Assembly (NCBI RefSeq): GCF_020010925.1
Contig: NZ_JAGJBZ010000002.1
Coordinates: 1,178,001-1,242,000, forward strand
Direction: 5' to 3'
DNA from: Streptomyces griseiscabiei
Lineage (GTDB): Bacteria; Actinomycetota; Actinomycetes; Streptomycetales; Streptomycetaceae
Length of the DNA: 64,000 bases
The position numbers and the translations under genes were made by a program. Below the pieces are notes generated by a model. That model was given only the letters and a program-made list of their open reading frames with translations. It was not told the origin of the DNA and made no database searches. Shown in pieces: positions 1 through 9,565 of the stretch. Numbering within the stretch: the stretch's first letter is position 1; each line of letters starts with the position of its first letter.

Positions 1-2
1 TG

Positions 3-581
3 TCGTTGTCGGCCCACAAGTTCGGCGGGCCGCAGGGAGTCGGCGCCCTGTATGTGCGGCGTGGATCTCGGCTCCCGCACCGGCCGCTTCTTGTGGGTGG
101 CGGGCAGGAGCGGGGCTGGCGCGCGGGCACGCTGAACGTGGCGGGGATCATCGGCATGGGGGCGGCGGCCGACGCCGCGCGCCGCAATCTCGGCGAGGAG
201 GCCGAGCGGATTGCGGGCCTGCGTGACCGCCTTGAAAACCTCGTGACCGCGGCCCTGCCCGACTGCCGTATCAATGGCCGGCGCGATCAACGCCTGCCGG
301 GCGTGACGAGCATCACCTTCCCTGGTGTGCTTGCGGACGCGGTCCTGGCGGCTATGCCCGACGTCGCTGCCTCGGAGGGCAGCGCGTGCGCGTCCGGTGC
401 TCCCACGCCGAGCCATGTGCTCCTGGCGATGGGGCTGTCCCGGGCGGACGCCGACAGCACGATCCGCTTCTCGCTGGGCTACGCCACCACGAATGCCGAG
501 ATCGAGCACGCCGCCCACGCCGTCAATCGCGCCGTGACGCAGGTTCGTGCCGCGCTGGCCGCAGCCGATGGTCCTCGCTGA
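3..581 (+). CDS. sspA: SspA cysteine desulfurase, C-terminal part (cut by window edge)
   Basis: This is the C-terminal half of a class V aminotransferase-fold cysteine desulfurase. Such enzymes use PLP to take sulfur from L-cysteine as a persulfide and pass it on. The PLP-lysine motif SAHKFGGPQGVG lies at the very start, and the persulfide-forming cysteine sits in SEGSACASG. The N-terminal half lies outside the window. SspB-, SspC- and SspD-like genes follow directly, which makes it the sulfur donor of an Ssp DNA phosphorothioation system rather than a housekeeping IscS. The role comes from family and context; the motifs are seen directly. Confidence 0.88.
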   Translation, partial: SLSAHKFGGPQGVGALYVRRGSRLPHRPLLVGGGQERGWRAGTLNVAGIIGMGAAADAARRNLGEEAERIAGLRDRLENLVTAALPDCRINGRRDQRLPGVTSITFPGVLADAVLAAMPDVAASEGSACASGAPTPSHVLLAMGLSRADADSTIRFSLGYATTNAEIEHAAHAVNRAVTQVRAALAAADGPR

Positions 582-639
582 CCGTTATCCCGTTCACCAC
601 CTCGTGAGAGCAATCGCATTGGACACAGAAAGGTCCCGA

Positions 640-1746
640 ATGTCAGACAGCCGGCTTGGGGAAGCCGCCCATTTTGCCTTCGCGCGACACGAGACGTTCG
701 CGCCCCGCTTCGGCTGGCTGCACAAGGCGTACACGCAGGTCAAACGTGATCAGGGTGCGTTCCTCGCGGACGATGCGCCGGTGTTGTTCGGCGTGGGCAA
801 GAACATGGTCAACGCGATGCGCTACTGGTCGCGTGCGTTCAAGCTGACCCGCGAGCACTCGCCCGCGCAGCGCACGCAGGCCAAGTTCTCCTATCCCACC
901 TGGGAGGCCCGCTGGCTTCTCGACGAGGACGGTGCGGACCCGTATCTGGAGGAGAACGGCAGCCTGTGGCTGCTGCACTGGTGGCTGGTCTCTTCCCGTC
1001 CCGGGGCCAAGAGCCACGCGCCGGCCTGGTACACGGCCTTCCATCTGGCTCCGTTCTCCCGCTTCACGACTGCGGAGATGACGCAGGTGGTCACCCGGCA
1101 CGTGAACTTCTCCTACAACCGGAGCCCGGAAGAAGCGTCGATCGTCCGTGACGTCGACTGCCTCACCAAGATGTACGCGCGCAGCTCCCCGGAGAAGGCC
1201 GGTTCGCCGGGCAGCTACGAGGACTTGCTCGCCTGCCCCTTCCGCGATCTTGACCTGCTCACCTTTGTCGGGACGCGCGGCAAGCCCGAGTGGCAGTTCA
1301 CCAGCGGGCACCGGACCTCCCTGCCCGCCCGGGTCCTGGCCTACGCCTGCCTCGACTACGCCGCCAAGTTCTCCCGCCAGGCCAACTCGATCTCCGTGGC
1401 CCGTCTCGCCAACGAGCCGGGTTCCCCGGGGCGCGCCTTCCGCGTCCGGGAGAACGAGATCGTCAGTGCGCTGCAGAAGATCGCTGCCGATCACCCGAAG
1501 CTCGACCTGACCGAGGCCGTGGGACAGCGCAGCCTCGCCTTCACGGCCGACCCCTTCGAACTGGCCTGGGAAGTCCTCGACGAGCAGTACGACTTCGTCA
1601 CCCGCCGCCCCGGCTTCCCCACCCGCGACGAGTGGGCCGCCACGTTCCCCAATCTCGCCAAGGCCGAGCAGAAGGAACTCACCACGAAGGCCGCGGACAC
1701 TTCCGATTCCACCGAGACGCTCTTTGACGAGGAGAACGCCGCGTGA
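640..1746 (+). CDS. sspB: SspB, DUF4007-family phosphorothioation protein
   Basis: A protein of about 368 residues resembling DUF4007, the family of SspB in described SspABCD loci. There SspB is reported to act with SspC and SspD in placing sulfur in one DNA strand, possibly through a nicking step. I start it at ATG 640, where AGAAAGG lies about 7 bases upstream and the protein begins MSDSRLGEAAHF; an upstream in-frame ATG at 547 would overlap sspA. Its stop overlaps the sspC start (GTGA), so the two are translationally coupled. I see no signal peptide or membrane segment. The assignment rests on family resemblance plus strict gene order. Confidence 0.82.
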   Translation: MSDSRLGEAAHFAFARHETFAPRFGWLHKAYTQVKRDQGAFLADDAPVLFGVGKNMVNAMRYWSRAFKLTREHSPAQRTQAKFSYPTWEARWLLDEDGADPYLEENGSLWLLHWWLVSSRPGAKSHAPAWYTAFHLAPFSRFTTAEMTQVVTRHVNFSYNRSPEEASIVRDVDCLTKMYARSSPEKAGSPGSYEDLLACPFRDLDLLTFVGTRGKPEWQFTSGHRTSLPARVLAYACLDYAAKFSRQANSISVARLANEPGSPGRAFRVRENEIVSALQKIAADHPKLDLTEAVGQRSLAFTADPFELAWEVLDEQYDFVTRRPGFPTRDEWAATFPNLAKAEQKELTTKAADTSDSTETLFDEENAA

Positions 1747-4700
1747 CTACCGCAACCCCCACGCGGACCCCGAGCAGCACGTCGAGCGCCGCCCCGCAGT
1801 TCCCGGCCGGCATCGAACTCGTCGGCTCCCAGATGCGCTCCACCAACCTTGAGCGCGACGTCGAGGACGCCCTGCACGACCCCTACGTCGGCGCCCGGGC
1901 CGTCGACGTCCTGGAACGCATCGCGAGCGCGCTGGCCGACCAACGCCGCACCCGGGCCTGGTCGTTCACCGGCCCCTATGGCTCCGGCAAATCCACCCTG
2001 TCCAACATCATCGACGCTCTGCTGGGACGGGACACCGAGCGGCGCAGCGAGGCCGAGCGGATCCTCGGAGAGGCCAGTCCCGCCCTCGCTCACCGCCTTG
2101 CCGCAGCACGCGACGCCATCGCCTCCGAGGGATTCCTTGGCGGCGTGGCCACCGCGCGCCGGGAATCCGTCGTCGCCACGCTCTCCCGAGCCCTGCACAC
2201 CGCGGCGGCACGCCGCTGGGGCAAGCGCGTCCCGAAGGCCATCGCCTCCGCTCTGGAGGCGTGCGCCGATCCGGAGCGCGCCGGGGCCAAGGAGATTCTC
2301 GGCGCCGTCACGGCACTGACCGCAGGCGGTCAGCCTCTGCTCCTCGTGATCGACGAATTCGGCAAGACGCTGGAACACCTCGCCGGCCACAACGAGTTCG
2401 CCGACGCCCAGCACGACCTGTTCCTGCTGCAGGAACTTGCCGAGAAGGCGGCCGGCCCCAGCGGACTGCCCGTCTACCTGATGACCCTGCAGCACCTGTC
2501 GTTCATGGACTACGCCTCACGGTCCAGCGAACTCAAGACCCGCGAGTGGGCCAAGATCCAAGGGCGCTTCGAAGACATCACCTTCGTCCCCCACCACGGC
2601 GACTCCCTGCACCTGCTGCGCCGCCGCCTCGACCGCTCGGCCGTCACCACCGCGGGACAGGCCCTGATCACCGCACACGCCGAGACGTCCGCGGACATCT
2701 GGACGCGGCACGGTCTCGGCGTCCTGGCCGAACTCGGCCCCGACCACTTCGCGGACCTCTACCCGCTGCACCCGATCACGGCCCTCGCCGCGCCGATTCT
2801 CGCCGCTCAGATCGGCCAGCACGACCGCAGCCTGTCTGGCTTCCTCAACAGTGGAGAGCCCGACACCGTCCGTCACTCGCTGTCCCTGCACAGCAGCCAC
2901 AAGGCCGAGCACGCCAGCACGGTGCGGCTGCCGCAGCTGTGGGACTACTTCCTCAACTCCGGGCGCACCACTCTGCTCGCCTCCGCCAACGCGAGCCGGT
3001 GGATCGAGGTCGACTCGCGTATCCGGGACGCCAACGGACTCCCGGAAGCCGACCAGGACGTACTGAAGGCCATCGGTGTCCTCAATCTGATCGACTCCGA
3101 CGGGGCCCTCAGTGCCACCGCGCCGATGATCCACTTCGCGCTTCACGACCCCACCGCCGTCGCCGACGCCGGCGTCTTCACCGCGCTTAAGGAGCGGCTC
3201 GCCGACCTCGTCCGGCGAGGCTTCGTCGTGTATCGCGAGTTCAGCGGAGAATACCGGGTCTGGCAGGGCACCGACGTCGACATCGACGGACGGCTCAAGG
3301 ACATCATCAGCCACCTGAACGACGCGGCGGTCATCGACCGGCTCGGCAGCCTCGTCCCGCAAGCATTCGTGGCCAGCCGGCACAGTCAGGTCACCGGCAT
3401 GATGCGCGTGTTCTACACCGCGGTCAGCGGTCCCGAGACCGAGACCGTCACCGCCCCGGACGAACTGAGGGAGCCCGCCGACGGCCTGGTCGTCTTCCAC
3501 CTCGGCACCGAAACCGACCGGCCCGACGTCCACTCTCCCCTGCCGGTACTCGTTGGCACCACTCCCGACCCGGACATGGTGCTGACCAGGGCTACCTACC
3601 TCGTCGCCCTGAAGGAACTCAGCGACCAGCAGGACATCGACCACGTCGCCCGCCGCGAAGTCATGGAGCGGTTCGTGCAGGCAGAGGCCGAGCTGCTGGA
3701 ACGCCTGCAGGACGCCTTCTACCCGCCGTCCTCCGATGCCTCCTGGAGCCTGTGGCACAACGGGATCGCCCCCGGCGAAGAACCCGCAGCCTCCGCCCTC
3801 ACCGCCCGCAGCCTGAGCGGCCTGGTCAGCCTCGCCTGCGAATCGGTGTACCCCAACACCCCGCACATCCGCAACGAGATGCTCGGCCGCCACGTCCTGA
3901 CCAGCCAGGCCGCCCAGGCCCGCGGCATCCTGCTGACGGCCATGCTTGCCGCCTCGGGTGAGGAGAACCTCGGCCTGATCGGGTACAGAGCCGAACGGGC
4001 CATCTACAGCGGTGTCCTGGCCTACCTCGGCCTGCACCGTCAGAACGGCGTGGCCCAGGCCGAGAGCCAGCAAGAAAGCCTGCTCCCGTACGGCTTCTCC
4101 CCGCCCGGCGAGGGCCACGAGCACGCCCAGCCCGCCTGGAACGCTCTCAACGAGGTCCTGACCGGCGCCACCGACCGGGTCAGCATGGAAGACGTTGTCC
4201 GTATCCTGATGAGCCCGCCGTACGGGCTCAAGGCTGGCGTGGTCCCAGTCTTCCTGCTCCCGGCCTTGGTCATCCGCCGCCACGACATCGCCCTGTTCGA
4301 GGAAGGCACTTACCTCCCCCGCCTGACGATCGACGCGGTCGAGCGCCTCGTCAAGGGCCCCGCGCGTTTCGAGGTGAAGTACACGCCAGCCGGAGACGGC
4401 CAGCGCGGCAACGTCATCAAGAAACTGATGGTCTCGCTCGGCGTGGAGGCGCCGCGGTCCAAGGCCCTGCGCAACCCCGACCTCCTCGCCGTGGCCAGCG
4501 CCCTCATCACACGCGTGGCCGACCTGCATAAATACGCCCGCGCCACCAGGAACATCTCCGCGGACGCGAGCACCGTGCGCACGACGATCATCCGGGCATC
4601 GGACCCCGACGACCTGATCTTCCACGCGCTGCCGAAGGCCCTCGGCCTGCCCGAGATCCCCGCCCGCGCCCGCGTCAACGCGGAAGCGGCGAACACCTAC

Positions 4701-5318
4701 GTCGAGCGCCTCACCGCAGCAGCCGACGAACTCGTCGCCATCGACGGCCAGTTGCGCACCGAGGTCGTGCACGTCCTCGCACAGGAATTCCGTCTGCCGG
4801 CCGAACTGCCGCAGCTGCGCGCACAACTCGCTGCCCGTCTGCGAGGCTTCGCCGGCGCGGTGCTCACCCCGGAACTGCGGGGCTTCGTGGACTTCGTCCT
4901 CAGCGACAGCCTTGAGGACGAGGACTGGCTTGAGCCCATCGTCGTACGCCTGACCAACTCAGCCCTCGGCGACTGGGACGACCACGAAGCCAAGGTATTC
5001 CCGCAGAAGGCCCGGTCGATGGCTGCGGCCCTCGACCGAGTCGGGCACCTGCACCACGCCGGAAACGAGGCCGGGGGCCGGGAAGAGAAACTCGACGCGC
5101 AGTTGTTGACCTTGACGGACAGCGCCGGTGTGGAGCAGCGCACCCTGATCTACGTACCGGAACAGGCCCGCACCGAGGCCAACAGCCTCGCTGTCGACGT
5201 CCTGAAGCAGGCCGAAAAGGCTCTCGGACCGGACGGAGCGCGGATCCTGCTTGCGGCCCTCGCTCAGCGCGTAACCGATGCCGCGACAGCGGCGAGTGAA
5301 AGGAAGGCACAGGGATGA
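1743..5318 (+). CDS. sspC: SspC, large P-loop ATPase of the Ssp system
   Basis: A 1191-residue P-loop NTPase with Walker A GPYGSGKST at residues 77-85 and a Walker B-like LLLVIDEFGK near residue 200. The N-terminal tail is low in complexity and rich in Ser/Thr/Pro. In described Ssp systems SspC is the ATPase working with SspB and SspD in DNA modification. Size and position between the DUF4007 gene and the PP-loop sulfurtransferase gene fit this. Start GTG 1743 overlaps the sspB stop and the stop overlaps sspD, so sspBCD form one coupled operon. The minus strand also stays open over much of the gene, which is a GC-bias artefact. Confidence 0.82.
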   Translation: MTTATPTRTPSSTSSAAPQFPAGIELVGSQMRSTNLERDVEDALHDPYVGARAVDVLERIASALADQRRTRAWSFTGPYGSGKSTLSNIIDALLGRDTERRSEAERILGEASPALAHRLAAARDAIASEGFLGGVATARRESVVATLSRALHTAAARRWGKRVPKAIASALEACADPERAGAKEILGAVTALTAGGQPLLLVIDEFGKTLEHLAGHNEFADAQHDLFLLQELAEKAAGPSGLPVYLMTLQHLSFMDYASRSSELKTREWAKIQGRFEDITFVPHHGDSLHLLRRRLDRSAVTTAGQALITAHAETSADIWTRHGLGVLAELGPDHFADLYPLHPITALAAPILAAQIGQHDRSLSGFLNSGEPDTVRHSLSLHSSHKAEHASTVRLPQLWDYFLNSGRTTLLASANASRWIEVDSRIRDANGLPEADQDVLKAIGVLNLIDSDGALSATAPMIHFALHDPTAVADAGVFTALKERLADLVRRGFVVYREFSGEYRVWQGTDVDIDGRLKDIISHLNDAAVIDRLGSLVPQAFVASRHSQVTGMMRVFYTAVSGPETETVTAPDELREPADGLVVFHLGTETDRPDVHSPLPVLVGTTPDPDMVLTRATYLVALKELSDQQDIDHVARREVMERFVQAEAELLERLQDAFYPPSSDASWSLWHNGIAPGEEPAASALTARSLSGLVSLACESVYPNTPHIRNEMLGRHVLTSQAAQARGILLTAMLAASGEENLGLIGYRAERAIYSGVLAYLGLHRQNGVAQAESQQESLLPYGFSPPGEGHEHAQPAWNALNEVLTGATDRVSMEDVVRILMSPPYGLKAGVVPVFLLPALVIRRHDIALFEEGTYLPRLTIDAVERLVKGPARFEVKYTPAGDGQRGNVIKKLMVSLGVEAPRSKALRNPDLLAVASALITRVADLHKYARATRNISADASTVRTTIIRASDPDDLIFHALPKALGLPEIPARARVNAEAANTYVERLTAAADELVAIDGQLRTEVVHVLAQEFRLPAELPQLRAQLAARLRGFAGAVLTPELRGFVDFVLSDSLEDEDWLEPIVVRLTNSALGDWDDHEAKVFPQKARSMAAALDRVGHLHHAGNEAGGREEKLDAQLLTLTDSAGVEQRTLIYVPEQARTEANSLAVDVLKQAEKALGPDGARILLAALAQRVTDAATAASERKAQG

Positions 5319-6148
5319 CCGACGAAGCCGACACCCAGAAGGTCCGGCACGTTCTCGGTATCTCCGGCGGCAAAGACTCCTCAGCGCTCGCCGTCTACAT
5401 GCGCAACCGGGTCCCCGAGATGGAGTACTTCTTCTGCGACACGGGCGCCGAACTGCCCGAAACCTACGAGTACTTGAACCGGCTTGAGGCCGCCCTCGGC
5501 AAGTCCATCGTGCGGCTGAACGCCGACCGTGACTTCGACCACTGGATGGAGGTCTACCAGGGCACCCTGCCCAGCCCTCAGATGCGCTGGTGCACCAAGA
5601 ACCTCAAGATCAAGCCGCTGGAAGACTGGGTCGGCGACGACAAGGTCATCTCCTACGTCGCCATCCGGGCCGACGAGAACCGAATCGGCTACGTCAGCAC
5701 CAAGCCGAACATCGATGCCGTCTTCCCGTTCCGCGAGGAAGGCATCGACAAGGAAGGTGTCATGCGCATCCTCGACGAGGCAGGCATCGGTCTGCCCGGC
5801 TACTACGAGTGGCGCACACGCTCCGGCTGCTACTTCTGCTTCTTCCAGCGCAAGCACGAGTGGGTCGGCCTCAAGGAGCGCCACCCCGACCTGTACGACA
5901 AGGCCGTGGAGTACGAGGACAAGGTCCGCTTCCGGCACACCGCCATGAAGGGCCGCAACTACACGTGGTCTCAGGGCGAGTCGTTGCCGGAGCTGATAGA
6001 GCGCAAGGACGAGATCGAGGCCAAGCACGAGGCGGCTCTTGAGCGAGCGGCCAAGCGCATCAAGCCCAACCGCCCCTTGCTCGAGGTCCTTTCTGACGCG
6101 CTCGACTCAGACGACGACGAGGCCGGCTGCTCCGTCTGCCACCTCTGA
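5315..6148 (+). CDS. sspD: SspD, PAPS-reductase-like ATP pyrophosphatase
   Basis: A 277-residue PP-loop ATP pyrophosphatase of the PAPS-reductase family. The PP-loop SGGKDS is at residues 17-22. Cysteines lie in RWCTKNLK and GCYFCFF, and a CxxC (CSVC) ends the protein; these could hold an Fe-S cluster or carry sulfur. In Ssp systems SspD is thought to adenylate the DNA phosphate so that sulfur from SspA can be inserted, like DndC in the Dnd system. The start overlaps the sspC stop by four bases. A strong terminator hairpin follows 12 bases after the stop and ends the operon. Confidence 0.87.
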   Translation: MTDEADTQKVRHVLGISGGKDSSALAVYMRNRVPEMEYFFCDTGAELPETYEYLNRLEAALGKSIVRLNADRDFDHWMEVYQGTLPSPQMRWCTKNLKIKPLEDWVGDDKVISYVAIRADENRIGYVSTKPNIDAVFPFREEGIDKEGVMRILDEAGIGLPGYYEWRTRSGCYFCFFQRKHEWVGLKERHPDLYDKAVEYEDKVRFRHTAMKGRNYTWSQGESLPELIERKDEIEAKHEAALERAAKRIKPNRPLLEVLSDALDSDDDEAGCSVCHL

Positions 6149-6160
6149 CGCGCACCACAC

Positions 6161-6195
6161 ACAGCGGCCCCAGCATCTCGAGCTGGGGCCGCTGT
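6161..6195 (+). terminator. Rho-independent-type hairpin after sspD
   Basis: A perfect 14-bp inverted repeat (ACAGCGGCCCCAGC, 6161-6174, against 6182-6195) surrounds a 7-base loop just downstream of sspD. No T-tract follows, which is usual for Streptomyces terminators. It should separate the sspABCD message from sspE. Confidence 0.85.
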
Positions 6196-6771
6196 TGCAT
6201 TCCCGACTTCTAATCAAGTTTGTCCCGCTTGAGGTTGTGACCTAGCGCATCCTCTGTCCCCGGCCTCGTGATGGAACGCCGCGCACCCGCCCACGACAAG
6301 TCGAGATTCCCCGTGATGGAGTGACGCAACGTCACATGTGGGGCATGATGGGCGCGTGCCCGCTCCTGCTACCTCTGACGACCACTCATATGCCACCATG
6401 AGGGACGACTCACCCACGGGCGCGGATCGGCAACGGAGGGAAATCGGGGAATGGAAACTCGCGAGATTTTTGACGCGGAACCGTGTGAGTTTTTCAGTTC
6501 CTCAGTGAGCCCAGTCAGGGGCTCTATATTCCTCCGTGATAGTGCGCGTACACCTGAAAGTTGCCCGAGATCAGGTGGCTTCTCGGCGGTGTCGCGCACG
6601 GCCTTGAACGGCTTGCCGAGTTTGATTACTCGATCTGTTTCCTCGGTGCTGTAATCATGCTTTGCGACATCAACTACATTACCGTTGAGCCGAAATGCAG
6701 GTCGCAGGTCCCGTCCAAGGTGATTCCGCATCTGATCTGACCGAACCTGCTGGACGAAAAAGGGACTACGC
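6196..6771 (+). other. Spacer before sspE, no supported gene
   Basis: About 575 bases between the sspD terminator and the sspE ATG. The DNA is less GC-rich than its surroundings. The short open frames on both strands lack ribosome sites and recognisable protein features. It must hold the sspE promoter, but I could not place -35 and -10 boxes with confidence. Confidence 0.5.
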
Positions 6772-9228
6772 ATGCCTACGCAGGCCAAGGAAATATTCGA
6801 GGCGCAGAGTAAGAGTGTCCGCGAGTTGCTGTCTGACAATGGTCTGGGCCTCTACCTGCCGCCTTATCAGCGTCCGTACGGCTGGGGCAAAGACAAGGTC
6901 GAGAAATTGCTCGACGACACGCTGCATGGTCTCAAGAATCTAGGCAAGGCGCCGGACAGTTTCACCTTCTTGGGGACCGTCATCACCATCCATGACGTCA
7001 ACCACGTCACGGTGAAGCCAATCGTCAAGTCCGAGGTCCCGTCCAAGGTCCTTACTGTGATCGATGGTCAGCAGCGTTTGTCGAGCCTTCTTATCCTGCT
7101 GGTCGGCCTGCACAACCTCATTCGTCAGCGGGCATGGAAGGTCTTCAAGGGCAAGACGCCGGATCCGGCCGACAGTGCTCGGACTCACCTCTACTCGGAA
7201 ACGAGTGACATCCTGCAGATGCTTGCGGCGGCGTTCTATGAGCGAAAGAACTTCGGAAGTACGCCGATCTACCCGCGCCTCATTCGAGCCTTCGTGGATC
7301 AGTGGGCCAGGGACGAGAAGCTCAAGCAGTATGAGTCGCCGATCGCCAACCTTATTTACACGTACTCTTTGCTAGTCGATAGTGAGCCGGCAGAGTCTAA
7401 GCCGACGGACTTCAGGCCGACGGCGCGACAGAACGCGGGTGAAGGAGAAGGCGACCTCATCAAGAGGTTCAACGAGATCCGTACGGGGTTGACCAAGCTG
7501 TCGCAGCGAAAGTCCATCGAGGAGCTGGAGGATCTGCCGCCGCTAGCCACCCTTGCCACCAACATCGAGTTCCAGCGTGCGCTCTTCAACCACGAACTCG
7601 ACCCCGAGCTCTGCGCTTGGCTGGGGGAGTTGGAAGACGAGCCCGAGGCTGAGCTGATGCGACTCGTCATGTTTGCTGCCTATGGCTTGAACCGCATCGC
7701 TCTGACGGTCGTGCAAGGCAAGGACGAGGACTACGCCTTCACGATCTTCGAGTCGTTGAATACCACGGGCGAGCCTTTGACCGCCTTCGAGACCTTCCTC
7801 CCTCGGGTGGTGATGGCAGAGAAGATTCAGGACTACCAGGACTCGGACGCGCACGCGTACATGAAGGCGGTTCAGGGATACCTGGACCGTTTCGACGTCG
7901 GAGACAAGCTTCAGAACGCAACTCGAGACCTGCTGGTCACTTTCGCGTTGACAGAGACTGGGGAGAAGCTCTCCAAGCGCCTCCCGGATCAGCGGGTCTA
8001 CATGCGCGATACCTTTGAGCGCCACAAGGACTCGGCCGATGATCGAAGCGCGTACTTGCGCCATCTAAGCGACACGGCGGCCTTTGTCGGGAATGCCTGG
8101 GGGCCCGCGGCCAACGCTCCTCGCACGCTAGCTGGGCTAGAAGCCACTGCCATGACGGACACTGTGAAATTGTGTCTGGCCTTCCTCAATTCACTCAATC
8201 ACACCATTGCCATCGCGCCGCTCGTGCGCTTCTACTCTGAAGCTGTCCACGCGGACGAAGGGGAAGCGAGGACCGAGCGCATCGCCGAGTTCGAGAAGGC
8301 GATCAAGGCAATCACTGCCTTCACGGTCTTCTGGCGAGCAACCCGCCGCGGCACGGGCAACATCGACAGCCAGTACCGGGCGGTCATGGCCGGGGACTCA
8401 CTCACGGGCATTGGACCCCTAGCCCGGCAGTGGGCAGAGCCCGATGCTACGAAGCCCGATCCGATCGTCGACGCTGAGGCGTTGAAGAAGGAACTCGCGG
8501 AGCGTTTGTTGCACCCTAAGCTCGGCGGTGTCCAAAACTTGGCGTCGTTCCTGGCATCTGCTTCCGCGCTGCCGCTCTACAAAATTAGCCGCCCCCTGAC
8601 GCGTTTCCTGCTTCTGGCTGCATATCACGACACAACTGAAGATCTGGAGAATCCGGGACTGATTATCCAAGGCAAGGCGGGGGTCGCCTCCTGCTTCACC
8701 GCAGACGGTTGGGCGGACGAGCCGCACTTCACGATCGAACACATCGCACCACAGCAGGCCACGAGTGGGTGGGATGAGGAGTTCTACAGCGAGAAGGAGA
8801 CCGTCCACAAGCTGGGCAATCTGGTCCTGGCGCCAGGCGCTGCCAACGCGTCCCTCAGCTCGCGGCCTTGGAACGAGAAGAAGGTCTTGTATGCGGCACT
8901 CGGTGCCCCGACGGCCGACGACGGGAAGTCGATCCTCGACAGTTCTGGCTTGAATTTCGCGCAGGCGACTGAAGATCTAGCGGCCATGTCGCGCTACCTC
9001 CCGCACCTGCGGGCACTGGGGCAGCGTGAGGACAAGTGGGATCCGACGTTCATGGATCAGCGTGCTGACGTCCTCCTGCGTCTGGCCTACACGCGACTCA
9101 AAGGCTGGCTCGGCCTGGAGTTGTCTGAGGCTAGTGGTGATCCGGTGGTCAAGGTCGAGGATGTGGAGATCGAGAACGACGAGCTCGACGAGAGTGAGGA
9201 TGCCGGAGGAGCGGTTGGAACGGCGTAG
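6772..9228 (+). CDS. sspE: SspE, phosphorothioate-sensing DUF262/HNH defence effector
   Basis: An 818-residue protein with the GmrSD/SspE layout. The N-terminal DUF262 NTPase domain shows YQRPYGW at 32-38 and DGQQR at 98-102. The C-terminal DUF1524 HNH domain shows EHIAPQ near residue 657, followed by LGNLVL and a conserved Asn. In described Ssp systems SspE is activated by phosphorothioated host DNA through its NTPase domain and nicks phage DNA that lacks the mark. It has its own transcription unit behind a terminator and spacer. Base composition is a little less GC-rich than the genes downstream. Both domains appear intact. Confidence 0.9.
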   Translation: MPTQAKEIFEAQSKSVRELLSDNGLGLYLPPYQRPYGWGKDKVEKLLDDTLHGLKNLGKAPDSFTFLGTVITIHDVNHVTVKPIVKSEVPSKVLTVIDGQQRLSSLLILLVGLHNLIRQRAWKVFKGKTPDPADSARTHLYSETSDILQMLAAAFYERKNFGSTPIYPRLIRAFVDQWARDEKLKQYESPIANLIYTYSLLVDSEPAESKPTDFRPTARQNAGEGEGDLIKRFNEIRTGLTKLSQRKSIEELEDLPPLATLATNIEFQRALFNHELDPELCAWLGELEDEPEAELMRLVMFAAYGLNRIALTVVQGKDEDYAFTIFESLNTTGEPLTAFETFLPRVVMAEKIQDYQDSDAHAYMKAVQGYLDRFDVGDKLQNATRDLLVTFALTETGEKLSKRLPDQRVYMRDTFERHKDSADDRSAYLRHLSDTAAFVGNAWGPAANAPRTLAGLEATAMTDTVKLCLAFLNSLNHTIAIAPLVRFYSEAVHADEGEARTERIAEFEKAIKAITAFTVFWRATRRGTGNIDSQYRAVMAGDSLTGIGPLARQWAEPDATKPDPIVDAEALKKELAERLLHPKLGGVQNLASFLASASALPLYKISRPLTRFLLLAAYHDTTEDLENPGLIIQGKAGVASCFTADGWADEPHFTIEHIAPQQATSGWDEEFYSEKETVHKLGNLVLAPGAANASLSSRPWNEKKVLYAALGAPTADDGKSILDSSGLNFAQATEDLAAMSRYLPHLRALGQREDKWDPTFMDQRADVLLRLAYTRLKGWLGLELSEASGDPVVKVEDVEIENDELDESEDAGGAVGTA

Positions 9229-9344
9229 CTCCACAGGCCAGTTGGGCGTCGGAGTTCCCCAACAACGAAACGCAATACCAGCTTTGTGCCGATGGGTTCG
9301 GGCACCGCAGAGGCGAGGCCATGGACTGTCAGGGTGGTCAGCGA

Positions 9345-9540
9345 TGCCGGTCACGTCGGCGAGACGGTGCGGATCGAGGAGGGCCTGCTCGACGTAGCTG
9401 GCCGCAGCCGCGCGAAGTTACGCCACCGAGCTGAAGCTCTCCCTGGCGCTCGCCGACTACGCTCGCGGCAGCCGCGTCCACGTCGTCACCACCACCCGGC
9501 CCATGGCAGAGCTCGGACTGGCCGGCAGCGAACCGTAAGT
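9345..9540 (+). pseudogene. C-terminal gene fragment of unknown origin
   Basis: On the plus strand the last 130 bases or so read YATELKLSLALADYARGSR and onward to a TAA at about 9540, with codon use typical of real Streptomyces genes. No start or ribosome site fits, and the coding-like frame upstream (DAGHVGETVRIEEGLLD) is in a different frame. It looks like the tail of a lost or broken gene. I do not recognise the family. The 9229-9344 stretch before it shows nothing. Confidence 0.35.
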
Positions 9541-9565
9541 GATCTTCCGGCCCTGTCGGCCTTGG

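Noticed and set aside
2517..4826. A 769-residue open frame on the minus strand opposite sspC
   Set aside because: It is the mirror of a real high-GC gene, lacks a ribosome site and has no domain pattern; sspC has clear motifs in the other strand.
6369..6839. A 156-residue minus-strand frame in the spacer before sspE
   Set aside because: No ribosome site, no recognisable features, and it overlaps the sspE start.
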